DNA of 64,000 nt from Paramecium octaurelia (taxonomy: Eukaryota > Ciliophora > Oligohymenophorea > Peniculida > Parameciidae): positions 1 through 64,000 of the forward strand of contig CAJJDP010000160.1 of NCBI GenBank assembly GCA_905182995.1, read 5' to 3'. Shown here piece by piece: positions 36,172 to 47,098 of the stretch. How positions within the stretch are numbered: the first letter of the stretch is position 1; each line of letters opens with the position of its first letter. Both the position numbers and the translations under genes were made by a program. Below the pieces are notes generated by a model that saw nothing but the letters and a program-made list of their open reading frames with translations, was not told the origin of the DNA and searched no databases.

Positions 36172-38506
36172 TCATTAATCATTTTCACTTAATGCTCCTT
36201 CCTCTTCATCTATCTTTGTTAATAATCCACTTATTTAGTAATCCAGCAATTCCTTTAATTTTTCTTACATAAATTCATCCAAATCTAATAAATTAATTAT
36301 TATTTTTACTATGTTCATGAGCAAATCTAGCTGCTAAGTCACATGATTAATCTCCTTCATAGACAACTATTCTTTCAGTCTTGCTTGGTCCCAAATTCAC
36401 ATCAACAAATAACAATGGTATTCTCTCATCTTATTCTATTAATCATATATGTATATTACAGCTACCAGTTCTAACAATGCTTTATTCTTCTTTTGGCTAT
36501 GACTCATCCATATGGAAATTTTAAGATTGAAAAGTGTTCATTTATTAAGAGTCCTGTGATTACATACTTTTCTATCTAGATGATTGAGATGTCTATTTTA
36601 GTTGATTTTAAGATTCACTTCTACTATCCTTCTTTTATGAAATAGATTAAACTTATTATTATTAATTTTAAGGACCCTTATTACTTTTATACCCTCTCTC
36701 TAACATCCCTTATACTTCTTCTCTTCTTTATCTTGCTTATTTCATTCTTTGAACAGTTTTATCAACATCCTTATTTACATAATGATTATCCTATTTTTAT
36801 TATTAGCTATTTTTAGATTATAAACCAGGTTAAAATGTGCATTCTTCTAATTGTTTTTCGTATTCAATCTCTTCAGTTGTTCTATCTCTTTTCTATGTAG
36901 CTGGTTTGGCTAATGAATATAATTATAGATATTTTTCTTATTTCTTAGATGAACTTTTTCTCTCTTCATTATTTTAATTATTCAATAATTGTGGCTTGAA
37001 TGGACATTTATCTAATTATTATTACAATATTTCTTGCTTCTTTTGTTCCTTATGATATTCCACAGCTTTCTTCTATAAAACTAATAGATCGGCATGAGTA
37101 ATCTATCCATTTTCAGGAATATTGACTTTAATCAATTAATTATCAATTAAAGTAGCAGTTTCCTCTAACAATTTCTCTCTATACTAACTGGCTAATTGTT
37201 TAGATTAAGGTAATATCTATGGTTTATAAGGATTTTCATCTTTCCAATTGGTTTTTTTGAGTTCTTCACAACCTAATCTATTTCTATATAATATATCAAA
37301 TTGTTTTTATATCTTTTTTGTCTCTTCAAATGTAAATATTATATTTCCATCTTTGTCAATAGTTCCCAATTTGGGTCTATCATTAGGCTAATGAGCAGTA
37401 ACAATCTTATGTTATTGAGGTTAAATGGATTTCTAATAATTTGGTAATTCCTCATTCTATGCTGATGGCAATTCTTTGATTTTGAAATCTGTAATTCCAA
37501 TCAAAGTCAATAAAAACAAACAAAGATTTCTTTTGCTAATTCCTCCTAATTCATCACCTCTCAGCACTGTCCATATTTCACATAGTAAAGCTCTTTCCTC
37601 TGACAGCCTTAAATTCTCATATTCAACTGCTTTTTCATTATTTTCTTTAGCTTACAATTAATTAAGGAAACCTAATCTCTGAAGGATTTCCCCTAACTTT
37701 AGATAATCAATTGAAAAAGAGACATTTGAAGGTCTTTCTTGTCCTGTTTAATCAAATATCCAATCTATGACTGTCTCAAATTCTCGAATGAACTTTTAAG
37801 CTACTATTTTCTCACTATTATTTGAAGTATATTTAACATTTACTGTTACTACCTTAGGTGCATTCTATTTATCCTAGGTTTCCTTTTACTTTTGTAACCT
37901 TCTTTGTGCATCTTAATAAAGGATATCTTCAACCTTTTGATTTCGAACTATATTTGAGGATTTCTATTGAATTACAGGTTTGAAATCGACTGTTGATTCT
38001 GATTATTACATTTTTGGTTCGGAAGGTTTCTTTTGATTTAAATTATACAATCTTTCATAAGTAGGAATAGACTCATCTCGAGATTAAAAGTTAAAGTCAT
38101 TAGTTTTTGGATGATAAGGGTGTTATAAATCTCGTTCCATATCATTTTATTTGATTTACTCTAATTTTTATTCTATTTTAAGAACGTGATTCTGTTAATC
38201 AAATAAAAATTAATAAAGTGACCTTTTTTCCTAACCGTCATTTAATGTTTAAGGAGCAAATGAACAAGGTCTCAATTCCTCTTATTCGTAGTAATCTTTT
38301 AACATTTGATTATTCTATTTAAAAATTTCCGCCTCCTAATTCAACCTCTCATATAATATTTCATTATTTGGTTAAGCCAAAATCTTTTTCTAAATCACCA
38401 TTTTTGGCACATTACTATTTTAAGCTTTAAGAGGGAAATCATCTGGCTAATCGTCTCCCTTTAGTAGAGCTGGACATACTGTCATATGCTATTGTTTTGA
38501 GTTCAT
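36172..38506 (-). CDS. Conserved ciliate protein with FxP repeats, unknown function
   Basis: ATG at 38506, TGA 36174-36172; introns of 31, 20, 30 and 25 nt make 742 aa in frame. Largely hydrophilic and coiled-coil. It carries several C-x-F-x-P motifs (RPCSFAPQTL, KCPFKPQLL, ECTFQPGL) spaced through the protein, a motif type common in ciliate and apicomplexan cytoskeletal/ciliary proteins, and ends with a conserved-looking block VDVNLGPSKTERIVVYEGD...LAARFAHEH. I do not know its function. No catalytic site or membrane helix. Confidence 0.7.
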
Positions 38507-39408
38507 TTAATTTATCAGTTAAAAAATAAAATATATATTGTTTCTCATTGAAATATTTGATCATTTATCAAACTTTATTTTGATAGTCTTAGCTTTGCAG
38601 TCTAGAAACGGAATCATAATAGAGTTGAAAAATAATATTAGTGTAGATTGTTAAAGATCTTTAAAGTTGTTCTAGCTTTAATTCAGAATCTAAACATCAT
38701 GTATTTATTCACATTATATTTCATCTCTGTAATGATTGGGGAAGATTAATCATACAAATTATAATTCATAATAATTCATTTCCATTATTAAACCATGTAA
38801 CTAAGAATTTAGTTTTATTAAAGACTTATTTAGTGAATCTTTTCATTAATATGAATAATTTTCAATCTTTATAGGTAACAAAAAATGAATGAATAAATAT
38901 AAGTGGATAGCTAAATTATCATATCAAGTTCTTATGAATCTGATTATTTTGATATTGATTGATGTCCTACCAATAAAGAATTATGAACTATTTGCAACTA
39001 AAGATTGAACTAGTTCGATTTATTCTATAAACTGTTGAAAGTATTCAAATAATATGATTAAAACAATAATTTAATTTAAATGTATGTTGCTTTCTTTTAT
39101 ACATGACTTTCATCATTTCCAATGATGAAATGTGATTCTGTTTTAACAATTTTCAACAATAGTTTATGAGTCAATTATACTACTAATAATTGATTTCCTT
39201 GATTCCTTCTTTTACTTTAGTTTATTAATTAAGAGATTGTTCAATTTGAGAAATAGATTTATTGATTTACTTATGCTAAAATTATATTAATTAGCTCAAC
39301 TCTTTATTGGTTATATTATACTTACATATTATTTTCAATAAACCAACTATTTAAAGTCAGAAATTCTTGAATATTTACAAAATAATTAAAATTTGATTAT
39401 AAAATATC
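38507..39408. other. Intergenic region, no gene seen
   Basis: About 900 bp of AT-rich DNA between two minus-strand genes; it should contain the promoter for the gene at 38506. Nothing else recognised. Confidence 0.55.
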
Positions 39409-41077
39409 TCAGAAAATCTCACAACTTTTGCAACATGGGGTATTGGTAACAGGATCAACTTAAGTTATTTCAACATTTTATCCTTAAACTTCTTCTGGTT
39501 ATATTTTTGTAGCAGATGCATTACTTACAATTTAAAGTTCTTCTTCATGTTAATTTTTATTATTATTAACATCAGATTCAACTTTTTGAGTTTATTCTTA
39601 ATTTTATTATTGTTTTTATTAATTATCTTGCTATTCAGGTGGTTTCTAAACTTCTTATTCAGGTTCCTGTTTAGAAATAAGGCGTTCATTTTATTAAATC
39701 TTTTAAGCTTAATCTTCCATCTCCTTACTCTCCTCAATAACATGTTGATGTTGATTTTATTAGAGATTTTAGTCATTTTGATTTTATTCAATTTACTACT
39801 GCTATTGGTCCTCCTAAACTAGAGATTAATGATTTTAATCATTTTCTTTCTATTGATCTTAATCATTCAATTCCTATTTTTAAGGTTAATCCTCTTCCTA
39901 ATGGTTCTGTTAAATGGTTTATCCAAATTCAGCTGATTTCTTTTGTTCAAAGTTATACAATTATTTTTGGGTTTCAAAAAAGTCATTGACATTATTTTCG
40001 ACATTATCATAAGGATCCTCATTTTGATGAATCTATTTTTCCTCATTTCTAATAGGAATAAACTGATCAATTTGCTATTTTTACTTTGGAACAGTTCTTC
40101 CATCAATTAAATCTAAATTATAAGGGGGCCTATTTAAATGAGATATAGATACCAGTATGTAGTTTGGTTGGGTTAAGTTCCACCATATTTTTATTCTAAT
40201 TGATTTGGATCAATAATTTACTGTAATTTCATAAACTCTTTCTTTTATAAAAAATTAATTTTTTCTGCAGTTTCAGGATCCAAAAAACTTGATATTGTTT
40301 TCCACAAAAAGCTCAAACCTGAAGATGGATTTAAAATGAACATCTTTTCCAAACAACCACCAAAGTTTGTGCTCATTGTATCTATTACCACTTATAATGC
40401 TTTTGTTGGCAAACCAAAAACTCCCAAGCCATTACTTTCTAATAAGAATATCCAATTTTCAACTTTGCCAGGAATGAACATATGTTTTTTAATTATTCCC
40501 ATCTAAAATGACAATGCCTAAATTATCGTTTCTTTATCATACTATATAAATATAGTTGGAATGATACTTTCTTTAAATCAATCAGATGAGCATTCAAAAT
40601 AACAATGGGACGATATTGTTTATCTCTTCCAAAGATGTAACAGATGCCATCCTTGAGAAATTTTTCAGTTGCTGGATTAATTTAATGATATATTGGATTG
40701 GCTCTCCAAGATATATGCAATTACAATTTCTAGAGGAATAATGGTTTCATTATTTACTTTAATAACTTCTTTCATTTTGAAACGACCTGAGTAGCCAATT
40801 TTTAAATAATCACTCTCTTTCCAACTGATTTATAAAACAATATGCTTACTCTGATGGAAGCTATATATTTAATTTTTAGATTTCTATTTTGAGTTCTTTA
40901 ATCTTTTCTTGTTCAAAGGAATCGTAAGGAACACAATCGTAAATTTTACGAGCTCCTTTTTCTCTTTCGTGATGTTTAATATAATAATCTAAGTATTGTA
41001 TAATGGTTCTGAGTACCTGTGTGTTAAACTGAATGAGCCCCCAAAGGAGGAGCTAAATATGAATAGTCAATGCTCAT
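39409..41077 (-). CDS. SEC14/CRAL-TRIO lipid-transfer-like protein with a CAAX-like end
   Basis: ATG at 41077, TGA 39411-39409; five introns (28, 25, 28, 26, 23 nt) give exactly 512 aa. Residues about 60-130 match CRAL-TRIO N-terminal helices (WKESDYLKIGYSGRFK, ISWRANPIYH), about 130-280 the CRAL-TRIO fold (ICYIFGRDKQYRPIVIL, LLESNGLGVFGLP, FGGCLEKMFILNPSSG, KYGG). Such proteins carry phosphoinositides or other lipids between membranes. The last 170 residues are Gln/Asn/Glu-rich and end C-C-K-S-C-E-I-F: the final four fit a CAAX prenylation box, and the three upstream cysteines could be palmitoylated. The poly-Gln tract is mostly TAA/TAG codons and is not conserved in the family. Confidence 0.82.
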
Positions 41078-41175
41078 AATATATATATATAAACTTATAA
41101 TTAAAATCTGATAAAATTTGAAATGAGATAATCATAAAATAACAATAAACTTAATATATATATATATACTCTATT

Positions 41176-41984
41176 TCATAAATCTGCTTTTTTCTCTTTT
41201 TCTCGTTAGGATTCGTATCCAAAAATGGATCTTACATTGATGAGGTACTCTCTGTGATCAATTCTAGTATGATGAACTTCTGGGAGTTTAGCTAAGAGAG
41301 CATCTGCATCAAAGTGACCAGCCCTTAAGTCAGAGAGTAAACGATAAAGTCTTTCGTGATTGCTCTAGAATAATGATGATTGAATATACTCTGATTGTCT
41401 AAACGATAACATTTCTGATGGGTAATTCAGCTGTCTTGATAGCATTTTTCACCATATCGAGGGACAATAACATTTTACTAAAATATTGGACAATCAAATT
41501 CACATCCAAGGACACATTATCATAATCAAATTCAACTCCTGAACATCTGAAACGAGTTGGATCGATGTCAAAGATTATTGACGCAGTTAAACTATAAATC
41601 ATAGTATTTCGAATTACTTCTCTATTTTTACAGGGATGGTATAGGAATCTTCAACAATGATGTCTAGATTAACTGTGGGGAGATTGATTTCAAGGACGTC
41701 GTGATCTACATCAAAATTCAACTATTCTAATAGATGTAAGGAATTACACTCATCTTTTCGAAACCATGGATTTTAAACTTGGTTATCCAATAATCGAATG
41801 CCAGTTTCATGTTTCCTATGTGATCCAGACCTTCTGCGGAGATGGCATCAAATTGTTATGTGAATCCGATAACAAATTTGTTTATCAATTCTTAAGCTTG
41901 CTGACGATGTGCTTTATCGATGAAGTAAGCCTAAGTTGAGTTCAACAATAAGAGAATTGTACATAAGGCAACTAGACGTGTCAT
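41176..41984 (-). CDS. Unrecognised protein with signal-like N-terminus; frame not fully reconciled
   Basis: Probable ATG at 41984 (MTRLVALCTILLLLNS, a good signal peptide), TGA 41178-41176. Introns of 26 nt (near 41605) and 31 nt (near 41435) join the later exons into a coherent sequence (FDVDHDVLEINLPTVNLD..., LYRLLSDLRAGHFDADALL..., HHTRIDHREYLINVRS). Between the first exon and this part (about 41790-41860) the frames do not join with any GT-AG intron of normal size; a +2 shift is needed. This could be a sequencing indel, an unusual intron, or a decayed N-terminus. I do not recognise the family. Confidence 0.5.
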
Positions 41985-42066
41985 TTTTAATAAAATTATT
42001 ATTTCTGGAAGTTTCCTTATGTACATTCCACATGAGAATATTAATTTGATTATCAAATATTATATT

Positions 42067-42803
42067 ATGACTAATAAATTTGTTTCTCATTCGATTTTGA
42101 CATCCAAAGATGGACTAGAATTTTAGGAAGTAAAGAGGGATCAACCAATTCAAGTTTAAGAGAAGAAGTTATCCTTCATGACACTCTCAGAATAAATTGT
42201 CGAATAAGAAAAACTAGATCAATTGCTGAGACCAGAAGTAACCAAAATGCAAAGGAAAAAACAAACCAAACCCAACATTTATGAAAAGACCAAACCTTTA
42301 ACAGATGAAGGTATTTAAAATCAACATTAACTATTGTAGATAACCTAGAGTATGTTGAAGAGAGTGGATTTAAATAGGAAATATTTAACGAGGAAGATTT
42401 CGACTTTTTTTAATATTATGGTTAGTTAAGGGAAATAGAAAATCGAAAAATAAAAATTGAAAGAGAACATATTAAGCAATTCAAATAAAGACGATCTGAA
42501 TTAACCATTGATAGCACACCTTAAATTGTTGTTTAAAAGGAGGCTCAAACATCCGATAAAGTCTACTCTGTGGGTTCAATCAAAGTGGTCAAGTTAAAGA
42601 TCAAGCCTCCTTAGTTTTTAGAGGATCTGAATCATGATAATAATAAGGAAGAAACTAAAAATGTTGACAAAGAAGAAAACAATTAATAAATCAAAAATCC
42701 AAATCAAAAGAGTTTCAAACCACTTGTGAGTGATGACGATGATAATATACCAGAGCCACCTGTATAGAAGAAGACAAAACTTGTAGAGTATGATTCCGAA
42801 TGA
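42067..42803 (+). CDS. FAM192A/NIP30-like nuclear protein (tentative)
   Basis: ATG 42067 to TGA 42801-42803; one 29 nt intron (about 42311-42339) gives 235 aa. N-terminal TNKFVSHSILTSKDGLEF, EQIVEQEK and an acidic DFDFFQ block resemble the NIP30 domain of FAM192A, a proteasome PA28-gamma binding protein, but the match is loose. The rest is charged, low-complexity, and ends in an acidic tail. The contig repeat (N at 43779) begins inside this gene at 42413. Confidence 0.45.
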
Positions 42804-42872
42804 ACCAATATTTATATTATAATAATGATAATTAAACCAACCATTTAAATACCAAACCACATAGTAAATATC

Positions 42873-42992
42873 GTTGTCGGCCATACTAAGCCTAAAGCAC
42901 CGGATCCCATTCGAACTCCGAAGTTAAGCGGCTTAAGGCGAGGTTAGTACTAAGGTGGGGGACCGCTTGGGAAGTCCTCGTGTTGACAACCC
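42873..42992 (+). rRNA. 5S ribosomal RNA
   Basis: A 120 nt GC-richer block that carries the conserved 5S features: helix I pairing of GTTGTC at the 5' end with GACAAC at the 3' end, the CCGGATCCCATTCGAACTCC loop region, AAGTTAAGCG and the internal pol III promoter segment GGTTAGTACTAAGGTGGGGG. It closely resembles Tetrahymena 5S. It is followed directly by an 8-T run. Between two protein genes rather than in a tandem 5S array. Confidence 0.97.
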
Positions 42993-43000
42993 TTTTTTTT
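42993..43000 (+). terminator. RNA polymerase III terminator of 5S rRNA
   Basis: Run of eight T on the sense strand directly after the 5S 3' end, the standard pol III stop. Confidence 0.9.
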
Positions 43001-43054
43001 AATTAAATTAATTTTAATTATTGATTATTTTTCAATTTAATTCTTTATTAAAAC

Positions 43055-43778
43055 ATGAACAATAATGACTTGTTTATACTTCATTTTAATGATGTTTACG
43101 ATATCCAAGAATAAGTAAAAGATCCTGTAGCAGGTGCTTCTAGATTCGTGCATGTCCTCAATTAATTGTAACAACATTTCAACACCCTCACTCTTTTTAG
43201 TGGTGACATTTTTGCACCATCTGCCTTATCAAATATATATAGGGGTATTATAAGATCTATTTCGTAGGTGATCAAATGTTGTTTCCAATCCAATAATTCA
43301 AAATTGATGTGGCATGTCCAGGAAATCATGATTTTGATTATACACTAGACCATGTTGAATCATTATTTTAAAGATCCAACATCCCTTGGGTTTTATCTAA
43401 TGTTTTTAATGCGGAAACCAATCAAAACTTTGCTCATACATTACCTCATTTTACGAAACAATGCACTATTGGAAGTCAACCTATTAAAATTGGATTTGTA
43501 GGTTTGGCTGAGGAAGAATGGCTTGGGTAGATAGTTGAAATCCCTTAGAATCTAATTGCCTATGAAGATTACCTTCATTGCGCAGAGAGAACAGTCAAAT
43601 ATTTAAGAGAGGAGGAAAAGTGTGGATTCATTATAGCATTGACTCACATGCGAGTTCCTAATGATCATAATCTGATTCATCATCTTGTTGGTTAGAAAAT
43701 TGATTTGGTGTTGGGTGGACATGATCATATGATATATTGTGAGAAAATTAAATAGAGTCTATTTCTGAAGAGTGGAAC
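43055..43778 (+). pseudogene. 5'-nucleotidase 5' part, left contig copy
   Basis: Same start and first exons as the complete gene at 44422, broken by the N at 43779. One physical gene. Confidence 0.85.
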
Positions 43779-43779
43779 N

Positions 43780-44170
43780 ATATTATGGTTAGTTAAGGGA
43801 AATAGAAAATCGAAAAATAAAAATTGAAAGAGAACATATTAAGCAATTCAAATAAAGACGATCTGAATTAACCATTGATAGCACACCTTAAATTGTTGTT
43901 TAAAAGGAGGCTCAAACATCCGATAAAGTCTACTCTGTGGGTTCAATCAAAGTGGTCAAGTTAAAGATCAAGCCTCCTTAGTTTTTAGAGGATCTGAATC
44001 ATGATAATAATAAGGAAGAAACTAAAAATGTTGACAAAGAAGAAAACAATTAATAAATCAAAAATCCAAATCAAAAGAGTTTCAAACCACTTGTGAGTGA
44101 TGACGATGATAATATACCAGAGCCACCTGTATAGAAGAAGACAAAACTTGTAGAGTATGATTCCGAATGA
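43780..44170 (+). pseudogene. FAM192A-like 3' part, right contig copy
   Basis: Equals 42413-42803 shifted by 1367, lacking the start. Artefactual. Confidence 0.85.
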
Positions 44171-44239
44171 ACCAATATTTATATTATAATAATGATAATT
44201 AAACCAACCATTTAAATACCAAACCACATAGTAAATATC

Positions 44240-44359
44240 GTTGTCGGCCATACTAAGCCTAAAGCACCGGATCCCATTCGAACTCCGAAGTTAAGCGGCT
44301 TAAGGCGAGGTTAGTACTAAGGTGGGGGACCGCTTGGGAAGTCCTCGTGTTGACAACCC
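44240..44359 (+). rRNA. 5S ribosomal RNA, right contig copy
   Basis: Identical to 42873-42992 with the same flanks and T-run, inside the contig-overlap repeat. Almost certainly the same gene counted twice. Confidence 0.85.
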
Positions 44360-44421
44360 TTTTTTTTAATTAAATTAATTTTAATTATTGATTATTTTTC
44401 AATTTAATTCTTTATTAAAAC

Positions 44422-46179
44422 ATGAACAATAATGACTTGTTTATACTTCATTTTAATGATGTTTACGATATCCAAGAATAAGTAAAAGATCCTGTAGCAG
44501 GTGCTTCTAGATTCGTGCATGTCCTCAATTAATTGTAACAACATTTCAACACCCTCACTCTTTTTAGTGGTGACATTTTTGCACCATCTGCCTTATCAAA
44601 TATATATAGGGGTATTATAAGATCTATTTCGTAGGTGATCAAATGTTGTTTCCAATCCAATAATTCAAAATTGATGTGGCATGTCCAGGAAATCATGATT
44701 TTGATTATACACTAGACCATGTTGAATCATTATTTTAAAGATCCAACATCCCTTGGGTTTTATCTAATGTTTTTAATGCGGAAACCAATCAAAACTTTGC
44801 TCATACATTACCTCATTTTACGAAACAATGCACTATTGGAAGTCAACCTATTAAAATTGGATTTGTAGGTTTGGCTGAGGAAGAATGGCTTGGGTAGATA
44901 GTTGAAATCCCTTAGAATCTAATTGCCTATGAAGATTACCTTCATTGCGCAGAGAGAACAGTCAAATATTTAAGAGAGGAGGAAAAGTGTGGATTCATTA
45001 TAGCATTGACTCACATGCGAGTTCCTAATGATCATAATCTGATTCATCATCTTGTTGGTTAGAAAATTGATTTGGTGTTGGGTGGACATGATCATATGAT
45101 ATATTGTGAGAAAATTAAATAGAGTCTATTTCTGAAGAGTGGAACTAATTTTAAGAATTTAGGTATCATTAGAATTAGTTTAAACGAAATTACAAATAAA
45201 GATTTAATAAACAATTTCATTAATGATAATTTTTCTAATGATAAACAAATATTAGAATTACAACATGATTTGGCTTTGAATTAAGACTTTCATATCTAGG
45301 TTTCCATTATTAATATCATCAATTCAATACCATAAAACTAAGAGATGAGACTTTATGTAGATTCTAAAATCGAAGAATACAACAATTGTATTTAACTATT
45401 AATATCATTAAATAGAAAAAGCTAAAATTGTCTGCTATGCTAATTGTGATCTTGAGTGCACCTTCCATGAAGTCAGAAACAAAGAAACCAATTTAGCCAA
45501 TCTCTATGCGGATATCTTAAGGTATGAGTTAGATGCTGAAATCTCGTTCTTTAACAGTGGCACTCTTAGGGCTGATGATGTTATTCATAAGGGAATTATT
45601 ACTTACAAAGAATTAGATAAGATATTCCCTATGCCAGACTAAATAGTCAAGATATATATCAAAGGGTCAGACTTGCTTAAAATTCTGGAGAATGGGTAAA
45701 ATATATATTTATATCAAAGAGTTGGAAAGTGGCCTAATTTCGATGGAAGATTCTTGGGGGTTTCTGGTATCTCTTTCGTATTTAACCCAAATCAACCCTA
45801 AGGATCAAGGATTGTTAATGTCAAAATAAATGGGAAAGATCTAGAAATGGATAGAGTATACAAGGCTGCCAGTCAGTGTTATATTACAATGGGTTTTGAT
45901 GGATTCATCAAGATACAAGATGATCAATACATTATTGATAAAAATGCAGAGGTCTAAATTCTATCGACAGTTTTAAGGGTCTTGGACATTTGTAGATATC
46001 ATGAGGAACTACAATTGTTGAATATACAAGAAAATGAAATCAAGACTCTTGAACAATTGGATTTATAAAATCATCAAATTCATCATTTTAATAAGATTAT
46101 CAGGGGATTAACAAAAATAGGCGGAGAAGTCTATCCAGTCATAGATCCTTAAATTGAAGGTAGGATTATTAAAATATGA
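44422..46179 (+). CDS. 5'-nucleotidase / UshA-family metallophosphatase
   Basis: ATG 44422 to TGA 46177-46179; introns of 23 nt (about 44608) and 28 nt (about 45390) give 568 aa. Metallophosphoesterase motifs in order: LHFNDVYD (D-x-x-D), F-S-G-D, P-G-N-H-D-F-D, T-H-M, G-G-H-D-H. The C-terminal nucleotide-binding domain has R-N-K-E-T-N-L-A-N, NSGTLRAD and GISFVFNP. These hydrolyse nucleoside monophosphates or related esters. There is no signal peptide, so unlike secreted ecto-5'-nucleotidases it is likely cytosolic; such non-secreted relatives occur widely in protists. Confidence 0.85.
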
Positions 46180-46245
46180 AATGATTTTGTGTTGATTTAA
46201 ATATAATATTTTAATTTGTTTTGCAAATACACACTAGTTACATAA

Positions 46246-46932
46246 TCAATCCTTTCCCCAAAATTTTCTAAATATAGTTAGGTAAGTGGATTTGATTGCT
46301 TCATCCTAGTATACAATATAAATTTTACATCGTAATGGTAGAAATAATTGATGATACCCATAGCAAGACCGAATAAGAACAATTCCCAGCCTTTAATATT
46401 GGATACGTATCCTCTCTTTTTTAATAATCTCCATGCAGTTTCTAATGATTTTGGGAATATAAATAATGCTATTTCCTGCCTCCTGCCTTCAGATTCTAAG
46501 AAAAGTGCTGAACAAGCTGCTGATGCTGCAAGGGCAGGATTCCAACCTAAAGATCTTAATTATTTTTTACCATCTACTTTTTATCGAATGTTTTTCAGCT
46601 TACATAAGACATATTTGCAAATAGCAACGTAAAGAGATACAAATAAAACTGATTTGCCATAATTATAAAATGCTACTGAAATAGTCTTCACGGGTCTTAA
46701 TAAATTGACTGATTTTCTACCTTTACATAACTCTCTTCCTTTTGAAGATGAGAAATGGAATTAGATGTATCGGAATATAGTATTTGTACGATTTTGGAAT
46801 TAATTAAAGCAGTCTTAAGAAAGAAGCATACAAGCATGTTCCATCATGAAAATCATTACATTCCACTATGCCCAGATCATTAATAATACGCTCTTAGAAT
46901 TCTTTCGATAAACCTCTATTATTAATGGACAT
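46246..46932 (-). CDS. TMEM135-like peroxisomal/mitochondrial membrane protein
   Basis: ATG at 46932, TGA 46248-46246; introns of 25, 24 and 23 nt give 204 aa. It contains IPIHLIPFLIFKRKRVM, then hydrophobic helices (SVLFVSLYVAICKYVL; WNPALAASAACSALF), then the family signature E-x-x-G-R-R-Q-E-I-A-L-F, and GWELFLFGLAMGIINYFYHYDD near the end. This order and the R-R-x-E-x-A-L-(Y/F) motif match TMEM135, which affects peroxisome and mitochondrial dynamics. About half the length of vertebrate TMEM135, as in several protists. It converges with the nucleotidase gene (66 bp between stops). Confidence 0.7.
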
Positions 46933-47098
46933 AGAAATTAATATAATACTATTTTAATTAATTCAATAAATAAGACTGAATCACAACAGAAACACATAAT
47001 TATATCTCAAATTATCAGTAAGTCATAACACAAAATCTTAATATGTATATAATTTAAATGTTTTTATTAATTTGTATACTTTTATTCTAATTTATTTC

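Larger units (their letters stand above)
42413..43778. repeat. Contig-overlap duplication, left copy (N at 43779)
   Basis: 42413-43778 recurs exactly at 43780-45145 (offset 1367) with one N between. It spans the 3' half of the FAM192A-like gene, the 5S rRNA and the 5' part of the nucleotidase gene. Confidence 0.9.

Noticed and set aside
39547..39822. Plus-strand hydrophobic ORF
   Set aside because: Antisense shadow of the Gln/Asn-rich tail of the SEC14-like gene.
42618..42884. Minus-strand ORF seen twice (also 43985-44251), both identical
   Set aside because: Shadow of the FAM192A-like gene and 5S region, repeated only because of the contig duplication.
46348..46632. Plus-strand ORF
   Set aside because: Lies wholly opposite TMEM135-like exons; no independent support.
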